This document shows positions 1 through 7,017 of a stretch of 22,836 nucleotides of DNA, piece by piece. Below the pieces are notes generated by a model, which saw nothing but the letters and a program-made list of their open reading frames with translations, did no database searches and was not told where the DNA came from. Source of the stretch: a virus; IMG/VR virus record IMGVR_UViG_3300009370_000180, positions 1-22,836 of that record; one strand, given 5' to 3'. The position numbers and the translations under genes were made by a program. Within the stretch, counting starts at the first letter, position 1; the number at the start of each line of letters is the position of its first letter.

Positions 1-50
1 TTCGCAAACCTCTCTAAATATTTTTCTATATTTTTGGTGCTATACTCCAT
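1..50 (-). CDS. Start of a tail-module gene, cut by the window edge
   Basis: An ATG at 50 opens a frame that runs off the left edge after 16 codons (MEYSTKNIEKYLERFA). The ATG overlaps the TAA of the upstream structural gene by one base (TAATG), the same coupling used elsewhere in this window, so it is probably a real start. In related phages a small tail-completion or HK97 gp10-like protein often sits here, but 16 residues cannot decide this; function is inferred from position only. Confidence 0.5.
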   Translation of the reverse strand, partial: MEYSTKNIEKYLERFA

Positions 51-499
51 TATACGGTTGCCACAAACACTTCTACTTCTACATTAGTTGATGCTGTTGG
101 TCTAACCTCTAATTTTGCAATATCTGCTAAAGACCCATAAGTAGGTACTGCATCTGCTTCAGCCAACATCACATCATCTGCTCTTGCTATAATATGTGAA
201 TTTCCTGCGGGTATTAACATTGAATAATTTGAAGCTGCACCTGCTACTCCTATTTCAATATCATAAGTGTCTGATAAATTAGATACTCTAATATATCTTA
301 CATTTTCTGCATCTATTGCCCCTGCACTATCATATACATTAGTAGCAAATGTAGCTATTGTAGTTGTTGCTGTATGAGGACAAGTCACTACTCTTTCAAA
401 TGTATCTACAATGCCTGTTACTGTTAATGTGTTTGTTGAACCTCTTAACGCTCCATTTATGGTTACGCTTTCGGTGATTGTTACTGCTAAATTTGCCAT
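50..499 (-). CDS. Putative phage structural protein, tail module (149 aa)
   Basis: Function not recognised from motifs. The protein is rich in Thr, Ala and Val with alternating hydrophobic residues, which suggests an all-beta fold. It has no signal peptide or membrane segment and very few charged stretches, a composition common in virion proteins. It starts with MANLAVTIT after an A/T-rich leader of about 67 bases, and its stop overlaps the next ATG by one base. It lies downstream of the tail assembly chaperone pair, which suggests a tail role, perhaps a minor tail or fibre-associated protein. That role is inference from position and composition. Confidence 0.6.
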   Translation of the reverse strand: MANLAVTITESVTINGALRGSTNTLTVTGIVDTFERVVTCPHTATTTIATFATNVYDSAGAIDAENVRYIRVSNLSDTYDIEIGVAGAASNYSMLIPAGNSHIIARADDVMLAEADAVPTYGSLADIAKLEVRPTASTNVEVEVFVATV

Positions 500-566
500 T
501 ATTATATTTTTATTGTTATTTTAAAAAAACCTATTTCTATTTTATATCTGCCTATCTTAAATTTCA

Positions 567-1118
567 TTAATATCCTGCTCCTGAATTAGTTACAGGAATT
601 GTACAAGTTTGAAAATCATTCATAACTTTAACTCCTATTGTAAAAGTCCATCCACATAAAAGATTGTCAAATTTTTCTTGGAATGGCTCTATATTAAATT
701 GATCTTCTGTAAAATACAGAGGAGCATTAATATTGTCTATGCCTGCTTCTGATTGTCTTGTACTGTGTCTTAGCATACCTATAAAGTCTGTACATATTTC
801 TAAAGTCTGATTCCACACTTGCTGTTCATTATTTTTATTGTCTATTAACTTAGTTAATCCTTGTGCTTGATATGTTTGCCAATTATCTTTCTCTGCAACT
901 AAATCACAAATAAAAAGCTGAAAGTTATATACTAATTCGCTATCACCTGTAAATACTGAAACAGGATTAATATGTAACAATGGCATTTTCTCCATTTTCT
1001 CTAAATTAATAGATGCTATATCTCCAACTGATATAGTAGAGAGTTGCTGATGATATTCACCAAGCCTACATAAAGTGTCAATTACATTGTTATATGTTTT
1101 ATTTATTGTCAAGGGCAT
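567..1118 (-). CDS. Hypothetical protein, tail module (183 aa)
   Basis: No motif recognised. It is a soluble-looking alpha/beta protein; the middle (about residues 45-75) is hydrophobic and the C-terminus ends in a Gly/Ser-rich tail. Its ATG lies inside the last codons of the frameshift extension of the chaperone gene (overlap 1099-1118), so translation is probably coupled. A gene of this size next to the tail chaperones could be a tail terminator or completion protein, but no sequence feature proves that. Confidence 0.6.
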   Translation of the reverse strand: MPLTINKTYNNVIDTLCRLGEYHQQLSTISVGDIASINLEKMEKMPLLHINPVSVFTGDSELVYNFQLFICDLVAEKDNWQTYQAQGLTKLIDNKNNEQQVWNQTLEICTDFIGMLRHSTRQSEAGIDNINAPLYFTEDQFNIEPFQEKFDNLLCGWTFTIGVKVMNDFQTCTIPVTNSGAGY

Positions 1119-1359
1119 AATTTACTTTATTTTGTGATTCTAAATCTGTTTCATAACTTAACCAAGTTAAACATTCTAATAAGCTCTTATTTGTTATATT
1201 ATCTAAGTTTGATATATCAGCATTACACAACCTATACATTACACCGAACCAAGACCATTGCTCTGCGAATGAATTTGTTGCAATAGCTCTGTCATTTCCT
1301 TCTGCTGCTGTATCAAAACAGATGGCAAAATCAGTAATAATTTTTTCCCTAAATGATAA
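1099..1359 (-). CDS. Tail assembly chaperone C-terminal extension, predicted -1 frame product (GT-like)
   Basis: From the T-run at 1358-1366 the -1 frame is open for 86 codons to a TAA at 1099-1101. It passes straight through the zero-frame stop at 1239-1241. The part after that stop reads as a well-formed domain (FAEQWSWFGVMYRL, then SLLECLTWLSYETD). In lambda-type phages the G and GT chaperones are made from one gene by a -1 slip near the 3' end; this arrangement fits that model. The fused product would have 175 zero-frame residues plus 86, or 261 in all. An ATG at 1239 in this frame could also give a separate 46-residue protein through a TAATG overlap; the sequence alone cannot exclude that. 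Confidence 0.7.
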   Translation of the reverse strand, partial: LSFREKIITDFAICFDTAAEGNDRAIATNSFAEQWSWFGVMYRLCNADISNLDNITNKSLLECLTWLSYETDLESQNKVNYALDNK

Positions 1360-1883
1360 AAAAAAACCAGTGCTGATTGCACTTGCTCTGCTGACATCTT
1401 CTTCATTTCTTCCGCCCTTATACTTATGTTTCCATCATAACCCTCAATGCTATAAAATCCATTAGATGATTCTTCTGTTATTGGCCTATATAGAATTGCC
1501 ATTAGTTCAGGTAAATTTTCTTCAACTCCATTTTTTAAAAATGTTTCTAAGTCTGCATATTCCCCAAGTGTTATAGAGTCTAAATCAGGATGAAAGCCAT
1601 ACCTTTTTCCTTCTATTTCAATTTTCTTTATTAAAGAGCTATTTTTATTCTCTTGCATTTCAGCAAGTTTGCTCGTTATCAATGCAATATCTTTTAATGC
1701 AAGTTTGTCAATTAAATTTTTGGGAATATCAGATAAAGCAGATATGGTTTCTTTTGCTTCTTTTGCTTTGCTCTGATTTTTTGATTTTATAAGTTTTAGC
1801 CACCTGCCCAATGTTACATCTGACCATTTGTTAATCAGCTTAAATCTTTTGACCTCTTTATCTTGTGTAATTTTAATGTTCAT
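1239..1883 (-). CDS. Tail assembly chaperone, short form (G-like, 214 aa)
   Basis: Predicted cytoplasmic chaperone that coats the tape measure protein during tail assembly. The protein is largely alpha-helical. Residues around 10-40 include WSDVTLGRWLKL, 100-115 include SITLGEYADLE, and about 165-185 include EQVQSALVFFYHLGK; this pattern is typical of tail chaperones in Bacteroidota phages. Supporting context is its place in the tail module and the predicted -1 frameshift inside its last fifth (T-TTT-TTT at 1359-1365). Zero-frame translation past the slip adds a Gln-rich tail of 39 residues. It starts at ATG 1881-1883, immediately after a promoter-like element, with a hairpin separating it from the terminase gene. 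Confidence 0.7.
   Translation of the reverse strand: MNIKITQDKEVKRFKLINKWSDVTLGRWLKLIKSKNQSKAKEAKETISALSDIPKNLIDKLALKDIALITSKLAEMQENKNSSLIKKIEIEGKRYGFHPDLDSITLGEYADLETFLKNGVEENLPELMAILYRPITEESSNGFYSIEGYDGNISIRAEEMKKMSAEQVQSALVFFYHLGKKLLLILPSVLIQQQKEMTELLQQIHSQSNGLGSV
1359..1365 (-). other. Predicted -1 ribosomal slippery site T TTT TTT
   Basis: The zero-frame codons on the minus strand are GTT TTT TTT TAT, inside a run of nine T. This gives X XXY YYZ phasing with X=Y=T. A slip back by one base continues into TTA TCA TTT AGG and stays open for 86 codons. No clear stimulatory pseudoknot was identified downstream. Confidence 0.6.
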
Positions 1884-1887
1884 CTAA

Positions 1888-1917
1888 TATATAATAGAAA
1901 TTGTTGTTATTTAGTTT
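1888..1917 (-). promoter_or_regulatory. Late promoter-like element A (degenerate upstream half)
   Basis: The minus strand carries TCTATTATATA (1898-1888), ending four bases before the chaperone ATG at 1883. It matches three other copies exactly and shares a 14-base core with copy B. The upstream half, CAAAT in copies B-D, is only AAACT here. It follows the hairpin after the terminase gene, so it could start a new tail operon. Confidence 0.45.
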
Positions 1918-1960
1918 ATTAATGTATATTTGCCTAGTTTTTGTGTTTCATTTTAGTTAG

Positions 1961-1990
1961 AGGGGTTGGTAGATTTTATCTATCACCCCT
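1961..1990. terminator. Hairpin between terminase and tail chaperone genes
   Basis: AGGGG (1961-1965) pairs with CCCCT (1986-1990), and GGTAGAT (1968-1974) pairs with ATCTATC (1978-1984) with one G-U wobble, a one-base bulge and a 3-base loop. The plus strand then has six T (1990-1995), so the canonical terminator orientation is plus, against the genes. On the minus strand it follows the large terminase stop directly but has no good U-tract; it may still halt or process the terminase transcript. Confidence 0.5.
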
Positions 1991-1993
1991 TTT

Positions 1994-3205
1994 TTATTGT
2001 ACAAAATATTTCCCTGCATTAGGGTTATCTAAATGATATATTACATTGTATCTCACACCATCAATAGCGTGGTTGTAATTATCTACATATAACTTTGAAC
2101 CCTTATCTGCATATATGTAATTGTTAAGCTCTTTAGCTATGTTAGTTGATTCGGGAGTTATTATTAATTCAAAATCTTGCATCCGTGTTACACCACTTTC
2201 AATAGTCCCTTTTTTTACTGGTTTAATGTTTACTCCTAAATGTTTTAAGTCAGCTATTAGTCTTGGTTCTGCTGAATCAGCTATGATAAGCTTGTTGCCA
2301 ACTTTATCTAAAACAATCTGTGCTAATTCTTGTGACTTTAAGCCGTTCTTATATATATGTTCTTTTAAATAAATCTTCCTTTTGCGTTTATCTATTGCGA
2401 CTTCTGTTAAGCTGTCAGGATCAATACTAAATCCAAAGTCCATTCCACAAGAAGTCTGTAACCCATCAGGATTAAATTCTCCTATACTCCAATTCTCAAA
2501 GACAACACCTTCTGCTTTGTCTAACCACCCACCAAGTATTTTGTGTGTGTATTTTTTAAAGTTGGTATGTTTTATAGCCTTAATACGCTCTAGGAAGCTC
2601 TTAGAGAGATTGTCTTTATTATCTAGGTATGTACTATGGATATAACATATATTGTCTTTAACGCCATTAAAACCGCCTTCTACGCCTTTTCCTTCAAAAA
2701 ATCTATTATATATCCAATGTTCTTTTGTAACAGGATTCAAAATAAGTATAACCCTATTCTGTATGTCTTTTTCTCTAATGCTTAAATCAATAGTATCAAA
2801 TATATCTTCATCTATTAATTCTTCTGCTTCATCTAATACCCAACAGCTTATTCCTTGTAACGACTTTAAGTTAGCCGTCTGATTCCCTGCTGAAGTTTTA
2901 ATCCCTCTGAATAATATATCCGATTGATTGCCTGTATTTAGCACGTCTGCTTTATTAATACTAAATACATCTTCAAATCCTAGTAACCCTATCTTTTCTA
3001 AGAACTCAGGGATGATTGATAAGTGAGCTGATGTCATTGTGAATCTTGTAAAGAGTATTCTAATACCCTTAGTCATTGTAAGTAAAGTTAAAAAAGCAGT
3101 TACAGCAAAGGATTTGCCTGATCCTCTACCACCTGTTATTATAAAATAACGAGCATCAGATTCAAATAGGGGATTGTATTTTTTATTCAGTATCAGTTTC
3201 GACAA
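1994..3205 (-). CDS. terL: Terminase large subunit (ATPase and nuclease)
   Basis: DNA-packaging motor that translocates phage DNA into the prohead and cuts it. N-terminal ATPase: Walker A GGRGSGKS at 25-32, Walker B WVLDEAEE at 122-129, and a coupling-type LNP at 156-158. C-terminal RNase H-like nuclease: Asp256 in CGMDFGF, Asp310 in LIIADSAEP and Asp382 in NHAIDGVRY are the expected metal ligands. The length of 403 fits the PBSX/Terminase_3 type. The start is a TTG at 3203-3205, since a TAA lies two codons upstream, and it overlaps the small terminase gene by 23 bases. A hairpin follows the stop. Confidence 0.95.
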   Translation of the reverse strand: MSKLILNKKYNPLFESDARYFIITGGRGSGKSFAVTAFLTLLTMTKGIRILFTRFTMTSAHLSIIPEFLEKIGLLGFEDVFSINKADVLNTGNQSDILFRGIKTSAGNQTANLKSLQGISCWVLDEAEELIDEDIFDTIDLSIREKDIQNRVILILNPVTKEHWIYNRFFEGKGVEGGFNGVKDNICYIHSTYLDNKDNLSKSFLERIKAIKHTNFKKYTHKILGGWLDKAEGVVFENWSIGEFNPDGLQTSCGMDFGFSIDPDSLTEVAIDKRKRKIYLKEHIYKNGLKSQELAQIVLDKVGNKLIIADSAEPRLIADLKHLGVNIKPVKKGTIESGVTRMQDFELIITPESTNIAKELNNYIYADKGSKLYVDNYNHAIDGVRYNVIYHLDNPNAGKYFVQ

Positions 3206-3536
3206 ATGTTATAACAGGCATATTAATAACTTTATCTCCTGATGTTATATCTAATCTATTTGTTTCATTCCATCCTAGTTTTGTTTTAGCTGCGTGTATT
3301 ACAACTGATGGCACTTTGTCATTTACACAATCATAGTATTTTGATTTTATAAAGTCCTTTGATATATTTTCTATTTCATCTACTTTATCTGCAAACTCTT
3401 TATCTTCTTTAAGCCATTTATAATAGTTTGTTCTTGACAATTCTGTTGTCTTTAAAGCAGTTGTTACAACACCTAGACTTTTCTCTAGTGCTTCTAACAT
3501 TCTAGCTTTAGCTATTTGTGTTCTATTTTGTTCCAT
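3183..3536 (-). CDS. terS: Terminase small subunit
   Basis: DNA-recognition partner of the large terminase. This 117-residue protein has an N-terminal helix-turn-helix (about residues 20-44, with TTALKTTELSRTNYYKWLKE), followed by helices for oligomerisation and a short C-terminal tail. The motif order and size fit phage small terminases, and the large subunit follows with a 23-base overlap. It begins inside the epimerase gene with a 14-base overlap, so packaging and sugar genes appear to be translated from one message. Confidence 0.85.
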   Translation of the reverse strand: MEQNRTQIAKARMLEALEKSLGVVTTALKTTELSRTNYYKWLKEDKEFADKVDEIENISKDFIKSKYYDCVNDKVPSVVIHAAKTKLGWNETNRLDITSGDKVINMPVITFVETDTE

Positions 3537-4356
3537 TAATATATTTTTTTAAGTCATTTTTTATTTCCCAATTCAATATAGTTTTAGTATCATTAGGAAT
3601 AGTTACAGCATTATATCTTTCGCCTTTACGTTCAGGAATAAAGTTGATGTTATCTGTAAACATTTTAGCAACATCTATTATTTTATATTCTTTGTCAGAA
3701 CTTAAATGCCATTCTTTATTGCTATCTTGTTTTCTAACTTTGTCTAAGGCGTTTACAATATCATCTATGTGTGTAAATTGTCTGCTTTGTTTTCCATCGC
3801 CTACAACCGTTAATGCTTTCCCTTCTTTGTATTGTTTTTCAAATATACCTATTACAGTTGCATAATCTCCTTTTGATATATGATTCTTCCCATATACATT
3901 ATAAAAGTAACATACTTCATATTTTAATTTATACCATTCTGCATAGTTTTTAACTAATTCAACCATCTTAGCTTTCACCCAAGAATAAGGACTTAGGTTT
4001 TCATTCCCACCAAACTTTGAACTTGAAGCCGAATAAATCAATTTAGCATTCCATTTCCTGCATTGCTCTAATACTCTACTTGTACCCCATAAATTTGTAG
4101 TCATTAAATATTCTACATCTTTAAACGAAGGTACAACTCTTGAATATTCTCCAAAGTGATAAACTATATCTTGTTTTGGTAACTTATGTATATCCCAAGT
4201 ACAATCTTGTATATATTCTACTCCTTTAATATGATTAACTTCTTGCCCTGTAAAATAATTATCTACTGAAGTAATTGTAGCATTAGTATTTTTTTTTAAA
4301 TGCTTAATCAAATTGCTTCCTATATATCCTGCACCACCTGTTACTAATATTTTCAT
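3523..4356 (-). CDS. NAD-dependent sugar-nucleotide epimerase/dehydratase
   Basis: Extended short-chain dehydrogenase, probably acting on a UDP- or other NDP-sugar in the cytoplasm. The N-terminal Rossmann motif is TGGAGYIG (GxxGxxG with Gly7, Gly10, Gly13). The catalytic pair is Tyr124 and Lys128 (YSWVK), with a serine cluster at 111-113. At 277 residues it is slightly shorter than typical GalE proteins (about 310-340). The exact substrate cannot be read from sequence. It follows the glycosyltransferase gene with a 4-base ATGA overlap and precedes the small terminase, so it most likely makes or interconverts the sugar donor for that glycosyltransferase. Confidence 0.85.
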   Translation of the reverse strand: MKILVTGGAGYIGSNLIKHLKKNTNATITSVDNYFTGQEVNHIKGVEYIQDCTWDIHKLPKQDIVYHFGEYSRVVPSFKDVEYLMTTNLWGTSRVLEQCRKWNAKLIYSASSSKFGGNENLSPYSWVKAKMVELVKNYAEWYKLKYEVCYFYNVYGKNHISKGDYATVIGIFEKQYKEGKALTVVGDGKQSRQFTHIDDIVNALDKVRKQDSNKEWHLSSDKEYKIIDVAKMFTDNINFIPERKGERYNAVTIPNDTKTILNWEIKNDLKKYINGTK

Positions 4357-5234
4357 TTATTATTTTTGTAAAATTTTTGTAAGGTTTTACTTTTTATTTT
4401 TTTTACTTGCTTTAGTTTTAAATCATTCTTTATGTTTTTTATATCTTCCCAATCAATATCATCCCTTCTTACTAAGCCGTGTTTAAAATGTTTTCTCCAA
4501 TTTACATAATGATGTGGTCTGTTCCAAACCATTTTTGTCTCTGCATACTGTGGCCATATTTCTTCTAAAGACCTTGCTTTTAAAACCTTTTTCTCAAAAG
4601 CATTTCCTAAATACAATTCATCTTGATTACCTCCTTTCATTTTAGCAGTTGTGGATGTCTTATCTACACAGAAAGCATTAAATAATAAAGTGCATAGCCC
4701 ATTATCTAATACCTGCAAACATAAATCAACATCTTCATTATACTTTAATCTCCATCTATAAGGCATATTGTTTTTCATAAGCATTGCGCTATATGCGTGG
4801 ACATTAAGCCAAAATGGTTTTTTAGTAGATTGCGTTACGAATGTAGAATAGTTAAACCCTGTAATGCCTACATTTTCATACCTATCTGTAAATTCTTCTA
4901 AAGCTTTTATAGCTTTCTTGCCATTACAAATAATTCTATTTCCTTTGTGCGCTCTCCTAAAAGCTCTTATATTATCATCAAACACCCAATGCCTATCAAA
5001 TCCGTTTTTAATACTATCCTCCCAAGCATAATTTCTAGCAGGATAACTACCTACACCTAAGTTTGAAAAAGGTAGTTTTGTAACATATTCCTTTCCTAAT
5101 GACTTACAATAGTTGTCATATTCCTGTGGTTCAACTAATATTTGAAAATCAATTCCATCTTTAATAAATAATTTAGCTGTCATAGGGGTTTCCCATCTCC
5201 CTTTAGATACTATATAAACAGGATATCTATTCAT
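4353..5234 (-). CDS. TET-associated-type glycosyltransferase, probable DNA base modification
   Basis: The 293-residue protein resembles the TAGT family (TET/JBP-associated glycosyltransferases), which comparative genomics links to sugar addition on hydroxylated bases in phage DNA. Visible motifs are YPVYIVSKGRW (4-14), VEPQEY (34-39), PFSNLGVGSYPARN (55-68), the DDN metal/sugar-nucleotide motif (86-88) and NEDVDL (166-171, probable catalytic acidic pair). The C-terminus is very Lys-rich, compatible with DNA binding. ParB-like and epimerase genes flank it with 8- and 4-base overlaps. No TET/JBP oxygenase or hydroxymethylase is visible in this window, so the acceptor base is unknown. A surface or protein glycan target is a less likely alternative. 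Confidence 0.75.
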   Translation of the reverse strand: MNRYPVYIVSKGRWETPMTAKLFIKDGIDFQILVEPQEYDNYCKSLGKEYVTKLPFSNLGVGSYPARNYAWEDSIKNGFDRHWVFDDNIRAFRRAHKGNRIICNGKKAIKALEEFTDRYENVGITGFNYSTFVTQSTKKPFWLNVHAYSAMLMKNNMPYRWRLKYNEDVDLCLQVLDNGLCTLLFNAFCVDKTSTTAKMKGGNQDELYLGNAFEKKVLKARSLEEIWPQYAETKMVWNRPHHYVNWRKHFKHGLVRRDDIDWEDIKNIKNDLKLKQVKKIKSKTLQKFYKNNK

Positions 5235-5829
5235 ATTTTAAGGAGTTCAAATCTTTTCTTCCTTCATAAGGGTAATGTGTTGCCCAAGCAGTTGGTAGTT
5301 TTTTAGTAAATTCTAGGTTATGTTCTTGTGCAAATACTTCTCTATCTTTTTCATTTTCAAAATGTATAATAATTTTTAAGCTATTTTCAGCTGGTTCAAA
5401 TTCAGGCATACCTACCCATTCAGAATTTTCATCACCTCTGTTTATCTTATTAATATTATCATCTAAATTTTGCCACACATCTAGTCCCCAATCTTTTATT
5501 TCTGTTGAATCCCATTCGTTAGCTAACATAGTCCAATCCCACTCACCAAAGTTTACATTATCCTTTACTACAAACTCTTTTTTTTGTTCTTCAGTAAGTC
5601 CTTCGGCTATGTCAATCCATACTTCTTTTAATCCTGCATCTTTACTAGCCTTTAATCTCATATTGCCACCAAGCACCATCATATCTTCATCTACTACAAT
5701 TGGCCTTAACTTTAACATTTCAGGAAATTCCTGTATTGACTTTACTAACTTTTTAAATTTATCATTCTTAATAATTCTAGGATTGTTAGGATTTCCCTTT
5801 ATCTTATAGAGTTTAACTTGTTGTTTCAT
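5227..5829 (-). CDS. ParB/sulfiredoxin-fold protein
   Basis: N-terminal ParB-like domain (about residues 5-95): NPNNPR near 13-18, PIVVDEDMMVLGGNMRLKA at 43-61 with the diagnostic GGNxR box, and the KEFVVKDN region near 84-91. The remaining ~100 residues, acidic in the middle, are not recognised. Phage ParB-like proteins commonly neighbour DNA-modification enzymes and terminases; some have nuclease or NTPase activity. This is probably not a partition protein, because there is no ParA partner. It is the first gene of a five-gene overlapping run ending with the large terminase, and a promoter-like element sits two bases before its ATG. Confidence 0.8.
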   Translation of the reverse strand: MKQQVKLYKIKGNPNNPRIIKNDKFKKLVKSIQEFPEMLKLRPIVVDEDMMVLGGNMRLKASKDAGLKEVWIDIAEGLTEEQKKEFVVKDNVNFGEWDWTMLANEWDSTEIKDWGLDVWQNLDDNINKINRGDENSEWVGMPEFEPAENSLKIIIHFENEKDREVFAQEHNLEFTKKLPTAWATHYPYEGRKDLNSLKYE

Positions 5830-5831
5830 AG

Positions 5832-5861
5832 TATGAAATAGAATTTATTATTATTTATTTA
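5832..5861 (-). promoter_or_regulatory. Late promoter-like element E (degenerate)
   Basis: The minus strand reads TAAAT (5861-5857), 14 bases, then TCTATTTCATA (5842-5832), ending two bases before the ParB ATG. Spacing and distance to the ATG match copy D. It would drive the ParB-glycosyltransferase-epimerase-terminase run. Confidence 0.35.
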
Positions 5862-6116
5862 ATCAAAAGATTCATTGACACCTCTTTCTCCTACTAGCTT
5901 TTCTTTAGCCCCATCCCAAAGGTAGTCCCCTCTTTTCTTTTTGCTTAATGACGCTTCAGTTCTTTTAATTTGTGGCATCCCATCTTCAGGTTCTGAATCC
6001 ATCCACAAGCCACAATCACACAACGCTTGTATTGTTCTCCACTTACCTTCTCTTAGCCCTATTGTTGCTTTGCCTATTTCTTCTTCGTTACCGCATTTAC
6101 ATTTATATAATGTCAT
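5859..6116 (-). CDS. Small zinc-ribbon-like protein (85 aa)
   Basis: Function unknown. Two CxC pairs (Cys6/Cys8 in YKCKCGN and Cys33/Cys35 in ALCDCGL) are placed as in a zinc ribbon. The C-terminal half is charged (KRTEASLSKKKRGDY) and has no membrane segment. Small zinc ribbons in phage early regions often bind nucleic acid or host proteins. It overlaps the preceding DUF3310 gene by 4 bases (ATGA). Confidence 0.6.
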   Translation of the reverse strand: MTLYKCKCGNEEEIGKATIGLREGKWRTIQALCDCGLWMDSEPEDGMPQIKRTEASLSKKKRGDYLWDGAKEKLVGERGVNESFD

Positions 6117-6376
6117 CTTACTAATCCCCCTGTTTTTGTTGTACTTTTTTTATATAGCTTGTCTAATTCAAAGTGCAAATGATTTATTGCTTTTTGTATA
6201 TCTTGTTCAGCAGGGTTTCCTTCTTTCTTTCCTGCTCTCAATAAATAGCTAACTGCTGTTCCTGTATTATATCCAAGTTCAAAGTCCTCTACTACCTTTC
6301 TAGCTGAATAACCATATTTTGTTCCTGTATAATAAATTGGTTCAGGATGTTTCTTATAATCTTCTTTTTTTGTCAT
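6113..6376 (-). CDS. DUF3310 family protein
   Basis: An 87-residue protein with the DUF3310 pattern: HPEPIYYTGTKYGYSA at the start, then DFELGYNTGTAVSYLLRAGKK (conserved N...G.A..Y..RAGkK) and EQDIQKAINHLHFEL. This family is widespread in phage replication and nucleotide-metabolism regions and is sometimes annotated as a nucleotide kinase, but its role is not well established. It overlaps the upstream small gene by 23 bases and the downstream zinc-ribbon gene by 4 bases. Confidence 0.75.
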   Translation of the reverse strand: MTKKEDYKKHPEPIYYTGTKYGYSARKVVEDFELGYNTGTAVSYLLRAGKKEGNPAEQDIQKAINHLHFELDKLYKKSTTKTGGLVR

Positions 6377-6554
6377 TTTCTAATATTTTAATTAATCCCT
6401 CTTGGGTGTTTAGTGTTCTTGATTTAGACGATTTGCGGTATTCTTCAGGAGAGTATATCAGCTTCACCTCTCTTACTAAATCACCATCATATTTGACTAC
6501 CCATCTATTTGAGTAATGCATTTTATGTCTTTTTAAGTGTGCTAAGTAACTCAT
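6354..6554 (-). CDS. Hypothetical small basic protein (66 aa)
   Basis: Not recognised. It is strongly basic (many Lys/Arg/His), has no Cys motif and no hydrophobic segment. It overlaps its upstream neighbour by 4 bases and its downstream neighbour by 23, so it is probably translated. A nucleic-acid-binding role is possible from charge only. Confidence 0.5.
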   Translation of the reverse strand: MSYLAHLKRHKMHYSNRWVVKYDGDLVREVKLIYSPEEYRKSSKSRTLNTQEGLIKILENDKKRRL

Positions 6555-6952
6555 TCAGTATATTTTTTATATAGTTTTTTTATGCCATCAAAGCAAGTTG
6601 ATATACAAGAACCGCAATTTGTGCCACTAGAATAGTTAGTGTTAAATATAACATTATAGGTTTCTATCATTCTTTTTTTTGCCGCTACATTCTTTGCTCT
6701 ACCTGTTTTTAAATCATCCCACATATCTAATATTTCATCTATTATTTCTTGCGGCAGATCATCAGGAGTTTCTATTTCTGTTGTTTTTTGCCAATACTTC
6801 TGAGGACAAGCCATAGGTGCTATTCTTGCTTTCACTTTCATAAAGCATTTACAAATAGAGCAATTTCCTAATAATTTTTTATAGTAAACACAAGACCTGC
6901 AAATAGCAATTCTATCTTTATAGACTTCATCTTTAACAAAAAACCTATTCAT
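6551..6952 (-). CDS. Cys-rich zinc-binding protein (133 aa)
   Basis: Cysteines at 18, 21, 31, 34, 36 and 49 form CxxC...CxxCxC...C, a probable zinc- or iron-sulfur-binding knot. The segment after it (KVKARIAPMACPQKYW) resembles the DUF6171-like phage family. A second Cys cluster (CGSCISTC) lies near the C-terminus. I chose ATG 6952 (MNRFFVKDEV) as start; a TTG 11 codons upstream is in frame but adds a non-conserved-looking peptide. A 15-codon reading frame (ATG at 6992, MQFGFKHPDDRRVYE) ends in a TAG overlapping this ATG and could be a coupling leader. Function unknown. Confidence 0.65.
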   Translation of the reverse strand: MNRFFVKDEVYKDRIAICRSCVYYKKLLGNCSICKCFMKVKARIAPMACPQKYWQKTTEIETPDDLPQEIIDEILDMWDDLKTGRAKNVAAKKRMIETYNVIFNTNYSSGTNCGSCISTCFDGIKKLYKKYTE

Positions 6953-7017
6953 AAACCCTTCTGTCGTCAGGATGCTTAAAGCCAAACTGCATTATAAAAC
7001 TATTATTCTTTATTGGA

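Noticed and set aside
2121-2882. Three plus-strand open frames opposite the large terminase
   Set aside because: They lie antisense to a strongly supported gene, have low-complexity Ser/Leu/Ile composition typical of antisense frames, and show no motif or start context.
6953-6985. TTG start at 6985 for the Cys-rich protein
   Set aside because: The extra 11 residues look unlike a protein N-terminus and ATG 6952 is available, with an overlapping small frame ending there.
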